5,072 bases of DNA from Negativicutes bacterium (GTDB lineage: Bacteria; Bacillota; Negativicutes; SKW292): assembly GCA_026416215.1 (NCBI GenBank), contig JAOAFP010000106.1:1-5072 (forward strand), in the 5' to 3' direction. This document shows, piece by piece, positions 1 through 5,072 of the stretch (positions are counted from its first letter, which is position 1; every line of letters starts with the position of its first letter). The translations under genes were made by a program, and so were the position numbers. The notes below the pieces were generated by a model. It was given only the letters and a program-made list of their open reading frames with translations. It was not told where the DNA came from and did no database searches.

Positions 1-292
1 CATAGACCCTGATCCCGCGCTCCACCAGTGCTGCCGCCACGTCGTCCTGAGTGGACAGCGGATTGCTGCCGGTCAAAACCACTTCCGCCCCTGCCGCCTT
101 GAGCAACAGGACAGTATGAGCGGTCTTGGCCTCGATATGCAGAGTAAGAACGAGCCGGTCACCAGCCAGCACCCGGTTGGGCACCATCTCGTCCCACAAC
201 ATATTAATAACCGGCATCCGCCCGGCCACCCAGTCGATTTTGGCGTGGCCGGTGGCCGCAATATTGATATCCCGGATAATAGAATGTTCCAT
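1..292 (-). CDS. ahcY: S-adenosylhomocysteine hydrolase (adenosylhomocysteinase), N-terminal part, cut by window edge
   Basis: This is the first 97 codons of a gene that runs off the left edge. The product reversibly hydrolyses S-adenosylhomocysteine to adenosine and homocysteine in the cytoplasm, an NAD-dependent step of the activated methyl cycle. The translated start has the family's opening signature: IRDINIAATGHAKIDWV at residues 5-21, RMPVIN at 25-30, the substrate-binding region LHIEAKT at 51-57, and TGSNPLSTQDDVAAAL at 74-89. The catalytic Lys/Asp region and the NAD-binding Rossmann domain would lie outside the window. The ATG at 292 has a strong SD, GGAGGAG at 302-308, with 9 nt spacing. 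It follows iorB after 51 nt with no convincing terminator between, so cotranscription with iorAB is likely. The gap holds only an 11-bp palindrome (321-331), whose one-base centre cannot form a normal hairpin. The family call is firm; completeness cannot be judged. Confidence 0.95.
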   Translation of the reverse strand, partial: MEHSIIRDINIAATGHAKIDWVAGRMPVINMLWDEMVPNRVLAGDRLVLTLHIEAKTAHTVLLLKAAGAEVVLTGSNPLSTQDDVAAALVERGIRVY

Positions 293-343
293 AACCGTTA
301 ACTCCTCCAAACCATACTTTTCCCCAGGGGACACTGTTTCCGT

Positions 344-913
344 TCAGCAGTTCCAGCCACAGTCGAATGCCTGAAGATTCACGTCCACCGCCCGTTTTTT
401 TACCACGTTCCTGATTGCCTGCTGCCAGATTTCCCGTCCGATTTCGAGGTGTCTGGCCAAAGCCCCGAGCAGCACCACGTTGGCGGCACGCTTCTCGCCC
501 AGCCGGCCTGCCGTATCAATAGCATCAAGCATCAGATAGTCGACGCCCGCCTCCCTGAATTTGGATTCAATATCTTCAGGATACTTTGCCGCCCCTGTGA
601 TCACCGGCATCGGCATAATCTGCTGGGTAGAACATATCAGTTTGCCGCTCGCCGCCAGGTGGCTGATCCAGCGCAGCCCCTCCAGCTGTTCAAAGGCCAG
701 CACATAGTCTGCCTGTCCTGGTTCGACCAGCGGTGAGTATACATCATCGCCAAACTTCACGTGGGTTACAACGCTTCCTCCCCGCTGAGCCATTCCATGC
801 ACTTCCGACTGCTTGACGTCGAGACCGGCCAGCTGGGCAGCCTCACCGATAATTTTGCTGGCCAGCACCGTACCCTGACCACCGACTCCGACTATGAGAA
901 TTTTTACATCCAT
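344..913 (-). CDS. iorB: Indolepyruvate:ferredoxin oxidoreductase, beta subunit
   Basis: This encodes 189 residues, about normal for IorB and for the gamma-type domain of 2-oxoacid:ferredoxin oxidoreductases. It is the small subunit that pairs with IorA to convert arylpyruvates, CoA and oxidised ferredoxin to aryl-acetyl-CoA, CO2 and reduced ferredoxin in the cytoplasm. The N-terminus is a nucleotide-binding-like strand and glycine loop, ILIVGVGGQGTVLASKIIGE (residues 5-24). It is followed by the conserved QSEVHGMAQRGGSVVTHVKFG block (about 36-56), which is characteristic of this family. I chose the ATG at 913 over in-frame upstream codons because the protein then begins MDVKILIVG as in homologues, and because an SD (GAGGGG, 922-927) lies 8 nt upstream. 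That SD sits in the last codons of iorA, and the two genes are only 5 nt apart, so translational coupling is likely. It contains no iron-sulfur motif, as expected. Confidence 0.95.
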   Translation of the reverse strand: MDVKILIVGVGGQGTVLASKIIGEAAQLAGLDVKQSEVHGMAQRGGSVVTHVKFGDDVYSPLVEPGQADYVLAFEQLEGLRWISHLAASGKLICSTQQIMPMPVITGAAKYPEDIESKFREAGVDYLMLDAIDTAGRLGEKRAANVVLLGALARHLEIGREIWQQAIRNVVKKRAVDVNLQAFDCGWNC

Positions 914-918
914 AACCA

Positions 919-2643
919 CTACCCCTCTTGCAGTGCGCCAAATTTGCACATCTGCCGGCATACCCCGCAGGCATTGCAGATGTTTCCGTCAATACTGACC
1001 AGATTGTCGGCATAACTGATCGCCGGACAGCCAATCCTCATGCAGGCCCGGCAACGTTTGCACTTGTCACTGTCAATCCAGTAAGGCTTGCCCTTGTCTT
1101 TGACAATCAGGGCGCAGGCCCGGCGGGCAATGATCACCGACAGCCGGTCGGCTGCCAGAGCCTGATCGAGGGCACTTTCCACCGCCGCCAGATCGTAGGC
1201 GTCCACCACCTGAACGTTTTCAACCCCGCAGGCTTTTACCACATCCTCGATTACTACGCGGTTGGTGGGATTGTTCCTGATTGTCAGGCCGGTGGCGGGA
1301 TTCTGCTGATGCCCGGTCATCCCGGTTATATGGTTGTCGAGAATCAGCACGACAATATTCGACTTCTTGTAAATTGCATCCACCAGACCGGTCAGTCCCG
1401 AGTGCAGGAAGGTGGAGTCGCCTATTGTGGCCACCACCTTGCGGTCAGGCAGCATTTGCTTGATGCCAATGGCCGCAGTAATGCTGGCTCCCATGCAAAT
1501 ACAGGTGTCCATAGCATTAAGGGGAGGTAACGCCCCCAGTGTGTAGCAGCCGATGTCGCCGGTAATTATCGGCTTTTTCTTGGCCAGCAGAAAATACACC
1601 CCCCGGTGCGGACAGGCCGGACACATAACCGGCGGCCGCTGGGGCAGCCCCTCCACCGCGTTAACTGCCGGGGAATATTTCTGTCCACCAAGAATCCTTT
1701 CAGCAATTATTGCGGCACTCAGTTCGCCAACTGCCGGCAGCCGCTCCTTGCCAGTAACTTTCAGTCCCCAGAATTTGATCTGTTCCTCAAGAAAAGGTTC
1801 CCCCTCCTCAATCACCAGCACATTATCGTGTCGGGAGATAAAATCAGTAATCATTTTCCGCGGGGCCGGGTTGGTCATCGACAGCTTGAGATAGGTCGCC
1901 TGCTGGCCAAACACCTCCCTGGCGTACTGGTAGGCAATACCCGACGTTATGACCGCAAACTTCCCGTCACCGGGAATCACGCGGTTGCCCGGATAGGTTT
2001 CTGAAAACTCCCCGGCCTCAGCCAGCCGCTGGTCGAGAGTTACCCGCAGCCGCCGCGCATTGGCTGGCATCATGACAAATTTGTCAGGTCTTTTTTCGTA
2101 AGACCTGAGTCCAACTTCCTTCCGCTCTCCCAGTTCAACCAGTCCCTGTGAGTGGGAAATCCGGGTGGTTGTGCGCAAAATCACCGGTAGGTCGAGTTTT
2201 TCGCTCATTTCCAGACCGTCGATTACCATTTGCTTAGCTTCCTGGCTGTCCGACGGTTCTAGCAACAGCATTTTCATAAATCTGGCGTAATAGCGGTTAT
2301 CCTGCTCGTCCTGGGAGCTGTGCATCCCCGGGTCGTCGGCCGAAACAAGCACAAACCCCCCATTGACACCTGAGTACGCCATGGTGAACAGCGGATCGGC
2401 CGCCACGTTGACTCCAACGTGTTTCATCGCCGCCAGAGACCTGGCCCCGGCCATTGAAAACCCCTGGGCCACTTCGACGGCCACCTTTTCATTTACCGAC
2501 CATTCGCTGTAAATTTCCGGATATTGCGATATATGCTCCAGAATTTCCGTACTGGGAGTGCCTGGGTAGGCTGTGGCCGCATGTCCTCCCGCTTCGTAAA
2601 ATCCCCTGGCGATGGCCTCATTGCCCGACATCAGCTTTTTGAT
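919..2643 (-). CDS. iorA: Indolepyruvate:ferredoxin oxidoreductase, alpha subunit, probable AUC start
   Basis: This is the large catalytic subunit, with thiamine diphosphate (TPP) and 4Fe-4S clusters, for oxidative decarboxylation of indolepyruvate and other arylpyruvates. It has 574 residues if initiated at ATC 2643. Domain order is: an N-terminal pyrimidine-binding domain with MSGNEAIARG (5-14), AYPGTPSTEI (25-34) and WSVNEKVAVEVA (48-59, containing the likely TPP-activating Glu); a middle domain to about 320; CPACPHRG at 341-348; a TPP-diphosphate domain with GDIGCYTLGALPP (362-374), GDST (408-411) and LDNHITGMTGHQQNP (435-449); and a C-terminal ferredoxin domain. Its cysteines are at 528, 531, 534, 539 and at 556, 559, 562, 566, giving CX2CX2CX4CP and CX2CX2CX3C, enough for two clusters. 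The start is uncertain: ATC 2643 has ideal SD spacing, GTG 2652 overlaps the SD, and ATG 2631 is 20 nt from it. iorB follows after 5 nt. Confidence 0.95.
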   Translation of the reverse strand: MKKLMSGNEAIARGFYEAGGHAATAYPGTPSTEILEHISQYPEIYSEWSVNEKVAVEVAQGFSMAGARSLAAMKHVGVNVAADPLFTMAYSGVNGGFVLVSADDPGMHSSQDEQDNRYYARFMKMLLLEPSDSQEAKQMVIDGLEMSEKLDLPVILRTTTRISHSQGLVELGERKEVGLRSYEKRPDKFVMMPANARRLRVTLDQRLAEAGEFSETYPGNRVIPGDGKFAVITSGIAYQYAREVFGQQATYLKLSMTNPAPRKMITDFISRHDNVLVIEEGEPFLEEQIKFWGLKVTGKERLPAVGELSAAIIAERILGGQKYSPAVNAVEGLPQRPPVMCPACPHRGVYFLLAKKKPIITGDIGCYTLGALPPLNAMDTCICMGASITAAIGIKQMLPDRKVVATIGDSTFLHSGLTGLVDAIYKKSNIVVLILDNHITGMTGHQQNPATGLTIRNNPTNRVVIEDVVKACGVENVQVVDAYDLAAVESALDQALAADRLSVIIARRACALIVKDKGKPYWIDSDKCKRCRACMRIGCPAISYADNLVSIDGNICNACGVCRQMCKFGALQEG

Positions 2644-2650
2644 AACAATC

Positions 2651-2658
2651 ACTCCTTT
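2651..2658 (-). promoter_or_regulatory. Shine-Dalgarno site that decides the iorA start
   Basis: On the minus strand this reads AAAGGAGT, a strong SD. Its GGAG core (2652-2655) ends exactly 8 nt before an in-frame ATC (2643-2641), followed by AAA AAG CTG ATG. Homologous proteins commonly begin Met-Lys-Lys-Leu and then MSGNEA, so the ATC stands where the usual ATG would be. The first in-frame ATG (2631) is 20 nt from the core, too far for normal initiation. The in-frame GTG (2652-2650) lies on the SD itself. A TTG at 2721 has only a poorly spaced purine run before it. The SD is seen directly; the choice of start is inference. Confidence 0.75.
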
Positions 2659-2752
2659 AGTTAAATTCCAGCCAGCCTTTCTTCGATATTCGACACCTGG
2701 TCGCGGTTTCCTGCCAGGCAAGTTCCTTACAGCTGTCCGAACGGCTGATCAG

Positions 2753-2794
2753 AACAAAAGGGTTTTCGCCGTTGTCAGCAGCGAAAACCCCTTT
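2753..2794 (-). terminator. Intrinsic terminator of the GT2-surE unit, overlapping the surE 3' end
   Basis: There is a perfect 10-bp inverted repeat: GGGTTTTCGC at 2760-2769 and GCGAAAACCC at 2781-2790, with an 11-nt loop. Three further A-T pairs (2757-2759 with 2792-2794) extend the stem past one bulged base at 2791. Read on the minus strand, the stem is followed by TTTTGTT, a typical U-rich tail. The promoter-proximal arm encodes the last surE residues and the surE stop codon lies in the loop. On the plus strand the stem is followed by only CTTTG, so the minus orientation is favoured, in agreement with the genes. Confidence 0.85.
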
Positions 2795-3545
2795 GCCGCA
2801 GTTCGTTGAGAAAGGCATAGTCGGTTTGATTGACGGTCAGCGGCGTGATCGATATGTACCCGTTCATCACCGCCGTGACGTCATTATCGGGATTGTTGCC
2901 CCGGTCAAACGCCCTGCCACAGATCTGGAATGTGTGCCCATCGTCTCCAGCTGGCTCCAATGGTTCGGTGTAGCCCAGTTCACCCACTCTGGGGAACCTT
3001 ATCCCCCGCAGGCATTTTTCCGCCACGTCAGGAACGTTAATGTTCAGTACAACCCCGGCCGGCAGTCTTTCCTCAGCCAGTTTTTCAGCCACTCTAGCAG
3101 CAAATTCACCGGCCGGGCGATAATCCCGCCACCTGCTTTCCCGGTCAAAAAACGCCAGCGACACCGCTATGGCCGGCATACCCAGCAGTGCTCCCTCCCG
3201 CGCCGCTGCCACTGTTCCCGAATACAGGGTATCGTGCCCGACGTTCGGTCCGTTGTTTATTCCGCTGATCACCAAATCAGGCCTGATTCCCATCCCCTCT
3301 ACCGCTACCTTAACGCAGTCGGCGGGGGTACCATTGACCGCGTAGGCCACGATTTTGTCATTTGCTGACACCGTCACCCGGCGGGCGGTAAGCGGGCGGC
3401 TAATCGTAAGGGCATGGCCGGCGGCACTCCGCTCGCTGTCGGGAGCAAACACAGTTATCTTTTCAGCCAAAGGCAACAGTGCTTCCCACAGGGCCGCGAT
3501 GCCCGGAGCACTAATTCCATCGTCGTTACAGAGGAGGATATGCAT
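2775..3545 (-). CDS. surE: 5'/3'-nucleotidase SurE (survival protein E)
   Basis: This encodes 256 residues, the usual SurE length (about 250-270). SurE is a cytoplasmic, divalent-metal-dependent phosphatase that removes phosphate from 5'- and 3'-nucleoside monophosphates; some members also act on short polyphosphate. Metal-site motifs are all present: NDDG at 7-10 (paired Asp 8 and 9), APDSERSAAGHALT at 34-47 with the conserved Ser 40, NGTPADCV at 71-78, and SGINNGPNVGHDTLYSGTVAAAREG at about 94-118, with the metal-binding Asn at about 97. LNINVPD is at about 166-172. The C-terminal part, with ITPLTVNQTDY, matches the family's dimer-forming tail. The ATG at 3545 is preceded by AGGGGAA (3555-3561), with 11 nt from the GGGG core. 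This SD overlaps the stop codon of the upstream glycosyltransferase gene, which suggests one mRNA and coupled translation. The last codons lie inside a terminator stem. No key residue is missing. Confidence 0.97.
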   Translation of the reverse strand: MHILLCNDDGISAPGIAALWEALLPLAEKITVFAPDSERSAAGHALTISRPLTARRVTVSANDKIVAYAVNGTPADCVKVAVEGMGIRPDLVISGINNGPNVGHDTLYSGTVAAAREGALLGMPAIAVSLAFFDRESRWRDYRPAGEFAARVAEKLAEERLPAGVVLNINVPDVAEKCLRGIRFPRVGELGYTEPLEPAGDDGHTFQICGRAFDRGNNPDNDVTAVMNGYISITPLTVNQTDYAFLNELRQRGFRC

Positions 3546-3559
3546 AAAAGTTTGTTCCC

Positions 3560-4873
3560 CTAATTTTTGGCCTCTGCGACCGCCACTCCGTCAGCCGGCA
3601 GGCCATCTCCCGGTTCGCCATCATCACTGGCAAGCCGCTGGCAGGCAATGATCTGCTCGTAGCTTATGCTCCGGGTGTGAACGGTATGACTCCACTCATT
3701 CTTTTTGCGATCCTTAAAGCCGAGAAAAGTGATCGGTATCCAGCTGTAAATGAACAGAGGGTACAGCAGCGAATAAAGCCAGGTCCGGACATCGGCCCGC
3801 ATTTTGTACAAAACAATCACCGGGAACAAGTACTGGCCAATCATAACCATCTCCCAGACCTCGAACGGGATCAGCGAGTAAAGAACATTGGTGTAAAACG
3901 GCACAAACAGACGGACATAGCTGGCGATGATGAACAACGATGAGAGAATCAGAAAATGGGGCTGAACAAGATGGATTACGCCGTCAAGGATCCTTATGTC
4001 ACGCCTTCTTATTCCCTCTCTCAACAGCCGGGGAATATAGCGGGCGGCAACGTCAAAATGTCCCTGGGCCCAGCGCTTGCGCTGGTTCCACGCCTGAGCG
4101 AAAGTAAGCGGCTTCTCATCCCAGACAATTGCCTCGTGGGCCCAGGTGGTACGGATCCCGTTCACCAGGGCTTTCATGGTAAACTCCATATCCTCGGTCA
4201 GACAGGTGGCTCCCCAGCCGTACTTTCGCAGCACGTCCATGGCAATGCACATTCCCGTGCCGCCCAGCACGCTCGACAGCCCCAGCCGGTATTTGGCCAG
4301 GTGCCAGATATAGTTCACCACCCAGAACGACAGGGCAAAAGTGGCTGAAATCCAGGTGTCATGGGGATTCTTGGCGTCGAGAAATCCCTGGATGATCTTC
4401 TCTCCTTTCAGAAGGCGACTGTTCATTTCCAGCAGGAAGTTGCAGTGAACCAGGTTGTCGGCATCGAACACACACACGGCATCGTAGTTCCGTTCCATGG
4501 CAAACAGCCTGGCAAACATCCACTCCATAGCGTAACCCTTGCCTTTTTCCCGCTGGTTGCTACGCTCGTAAACAATCGCCCCGGCCCGGCGGGCCACATC
4601 GGCAGTATTATCCCGGCAATTGTCGGCTACGACAAAAATATCGTACAAGCTGGCCGGATAGCGAAGACGTTTCAGGTTTTCCACCAGCTGGCCGATCACC
4701 GCCTGCTCATTGTGCGCACACACAATCAGGGCGAATTTATGGTGCGGTCTGTAGATTTTTCCTTTTTCCCGCTGATTTTTCAACCCGAAGAAAGCAATAA
4801 AGAAGTAATAGAAGGTGAACAGAATAATCAGTGCCTGAACAGGCACCATTACAATATCTGCCCAATGTTGCAT
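3560..4873 (-). CDS. Membrane-bound family 2 glycosyltransferase, probably processive (COG1215 type)
   Basis: This 437-residue inner-membrane enzyme is likely to add sugars from nucleotide-sugar donors to a growing polysaccharide; the sugar and polymer are unknown. An N-terminal membrane helix (about 9-30) precedes a cytoplasmic GT-A domain with VCAHNE (51-56), VVADNCRDNT (81-90), KGYAMEW (112-118), the donor/metal site FDADN (136-140), GGTGMCI (204-210), TEDMEF (226-231, general base Asp) and QRKRW (264-268). The DXD, TED and Q(Q/R)XRW set is the signature of processive enzymes such as cellulose, chitin and poly-GlcNAc synthases. About three or four hydrophobic segments follow (about 298-322, 326-357, 364-386). 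The final 25 or so residues are an acidic, Gly/Ala-rich tail with no recognisable domain. It has no PilZ domain, unlike BcsA. The ATG at 4873 has the SD AAGGAGA (4881-4887), 7 nt upstream. surE follows after 14 nt. The family is certain, the substrate is not. Confidence 0.93.
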   Translation of the reverse strand: MQHWADIVMVPVQALIILFTFYYFFIAFFGLKNQREKGKIYRPHHKFALIVCAHNEQAVIGQLVENLKRLRYPASLYDIFVVADNCRDNTADVARRAGAIVYERSNQREKGKGYAMEWMFARLFAMERNYDAVCVFDADNLVHCNFLLEMNSRLLKGEKIIQGFLDAKNPHDTWISATFALSFWVVNYIWHLAKYRLGLSSVLGGTGMCIAMDVLRKYGWGATCLTEDMEFTMKALVNGIRTTWAHEAIVWDEKPLTFAQAWNQRKRWAQGHFDVAARYIPRLLREGIRRRDIRILDGVIHLVQPHFLILSSLFIIASYVRLFVPFYTNVLYSLIPFEVWEMVMIGQYLFPVIVLYKMRADVRTWLYSLLYPLFIYSWIPITFLGFKDRKKNEWSHTVHTRSISYEQIIACQRLASDDGEPGDGLPADGVAVAEAKN

Positions 4874-4892
4874 GAATTGCTCTCCTTATATC

Positions 4893-4924
4893 ACAAACAA
4901 AACCGGCCTTTGTCGCGACCGGTT
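4893..4924 (-). terminator. Intrinsic-terminator-like hairpin in the glycosyltransferase leader (possible attenuator)
   Basis: On the minus strand the arms AACCGGTC (4924-4917) and GGCCGGTT (4908-4901) form an 8-bp stem with one G-U pair and an 8-nt loop. The stem is followed at once by TTGTTTGT. The hairpin lies downstream of the predicted promoter at 4955-4983 and ends about 6 nt before the glycosyltransferase SD. It could end read-through from the upstream gene or act as an attenuator in the leader. The stem and U-rich tail are seen directly; the regulatory role is inference. On the plus strand it is followed by ATTCG, a weak tail. Confidence 0.65.
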
Positions 4925-4954
4925 ATTCGTAATCTAATATTAACTCCTGCTGCT

Positions 4955-4983
4955 ATTATAACCGAAAATGTTTGCCCGCGCAA
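4955..4983 (-). promoter_or_regulatory. Sigma-A/sigma-70 type promoter for the GT2-surE unit
   Basis: On the minus strand a perfect -10 box TATAAT (4960-4955) lies exactly 17 nt downstream of a -35-like TTGCGC (4983-4978), which matches three of six consensus bases, including the key TTG. Transcription would begin near 4948, giving a leader of about 75 nt that includes the hairpin at 4893-4924. The -35 box lies in an inverted repeat (4970-4985), so a regulator could block it. Box quality and position before the glycosyltransferase gene make this the best promoter in the window. Confidence 0.7.
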
Positions 4984-4985
4984 AC
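4970..4985. repeat. Inverted repeat over the -35 box: operator or weak terminator of the upstream gene
   Basis: GTTTGC (4970-4975) and GCAAAC (4980-4985) are perfect 6-bp arms around CCGC. The repeat begins 7 nt after the stop codon of the partial upstream gene on the minus strand and is followed there by ATTTTC. It could therefore be a short weak terminator for that gene. It also covers the whole -35 box of the predicted promoter, so it could be an operator. The sequence alone does not decide. Confidence 0.4.
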
Positions 4986-4992
4986 TCCGGCT

Positions 4993-5072
4993 TCAGCCTT
5001 TGCCCGGCCGTAGCCGGTTGCACACACTGTTGGCTAGCCCATATACGGCAAACGCAGCAAACGGCACCAGCA
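4993..5072 (-). CDS. C-terminal end of an unidentified protein, possibly membrane-anchored, cut by window edge
   Basis: One minus-strand frame is open from the right edge (first whole codon at 5070) to a TGA at 4993-4995 and gives 25 residues, beginning LVPFAAFAVYGLA and ending NRLRPGKG. A hydrophobic stretch of about 13 residues followed by a short basic tail is what the cytoplasmic end of a last transmembrane helix often looks like. A hairpin just after the stop and a promoter for the next gene fit a gene ending here. A second frame is also open but is Cys-rich in its first residues and would run through the promoter to a TAA near 4943, so it is less likely. The fragment is too short to name a family, and whether it is coding at all is uncertain. 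Confidence 0.45.
   Translation of the reverse strand, partial: LVPFAAFAVYGLANSVCNRLRPGKG

Noticed and set aside
321..331. Palindrome TCCCCAGGGGA between iorB and ahcY, considered as a terminator
   Set aside because: Its arms are separated by one base, so no stable hairpin loop can form, and no U-run fits a minus-strand terminator. At most it is a binding site.
928..1530. A 200-codon open frame on the plus strand opposite iorA
   Set aside because: It lies wholly antisense to a gene with clear IorA motifs, has no recognisable domain and no good SD. It is a shadow of the coding bias on the other strand.
919..2721. Longer form of IorA starting at TTG 2721
   Set aside because: The extra N-terminal residues do not resemble homologues, the purine run before the TTG is only 2 nt away, and the strong SD at 2651-2658 would then be inside the gene.
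2772..3368. A 198-codon open frame on the plus strand opposite surE
   Set aside because: It is antisense to surE, whose NDDG and other metal-site motifs are intact, and it shows no family features of its own.
4874..4948. Leader peptide or riboswitch in the glycosyltransferase leader
   Set aside because: No ATG, GTG or TTG with a suitable SD opens a short frame here, and about 75 nt with one hairpin does not match any riboswitch class I know. A non-AUG (ATT) reading after AGGAG is possible but unsupported.
5004..5017. Small inverted repeat CCGGC-4-GCCGG near the right edge, considered as a terminator
   Set aside because: It lies inside the likely coding tail of the upstream gene and has no U-rich tail on either strand.
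1..5072. CRISPR array, tRNA, rRNA, insertion sequence or phage attachment site
   Set aside because: I saw no regularly spaced repeats, cloverleaf sequences, transposase motifs or terminal repeats. Compact, same-strand metabolic genes fill nearly the whole window.

Overview
The window carries a run of genes all on the minus strand, so transcription goes from high to low coordinates. In that order it holds: the last 25 codons of an unidentified, probably membrane-anchored protein (5072 to 4993); an intergenic region with a good sigma-A/sigma-70 type promoter and an intrinsic-terminator-like hairpin; a membrane-bound family 2 glycosyltransferase (GT2); surE (5'/3'-nucleotidase); a terminator hairpin built over the end of surE; a spacer of about 100 bp; iorA and iorB (indolepyruvate:ferredoxin oxidoreductase, alpha and beta subunits); and the N-terminal 97 codons of ahcY (S-adenosylhomocysteine hydrolase), which runs off the left edge.

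The organism is most likely an anaerobic or fermentative bacterium. IorAB is an oxygen-sensitive, ferredoxin-linked enzyme typical of archaea and strict anaerobes. The Shine-Dalgarno (SD) sites are strong (GGAGGAG, AAGGAGA, AAAGGAG) and the promoter and terminators are bacterial in form. The moderately GC-rich composition, together with these genes, would suit a Clostridia or Negativicutes type Firmicute. That placement is inference and is not proved by the sequence.

There seem to be two transcription units. Unit 1 is promoter (4955-4983), leader hairpin (4893-4924), GT2 gene, surE, terminator (2753-2794). The two genes are 14 nt apart, and the surE SD overlaps the stop codon of the glycosyltransferase gene. 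Unit 2 is iorA, iorB, ahcY, with gaps of 5 nt and 51 nt. IorAB oxidatively decarboxylates arylpyruvates from aromatic amino acids to aryl-acetyl-CoA and reduces ferredoxin. AhcY clears S-adenosylhomocysteine after methyl transfer. No direct metabolic link between these two is obvious.

No mobile element, CRISPR array, tRNA or rRNA was found, and no stretch over 300 bp lacks a gene. The families are all known. The points most worth a second look are the apparent AUC start codon of iorA, the attenuator-like arrangement before the glycosyltransferase gene, and the surE terminator whose loop contains the surE stop codon. I do not see an undescribed multi-gene system here.
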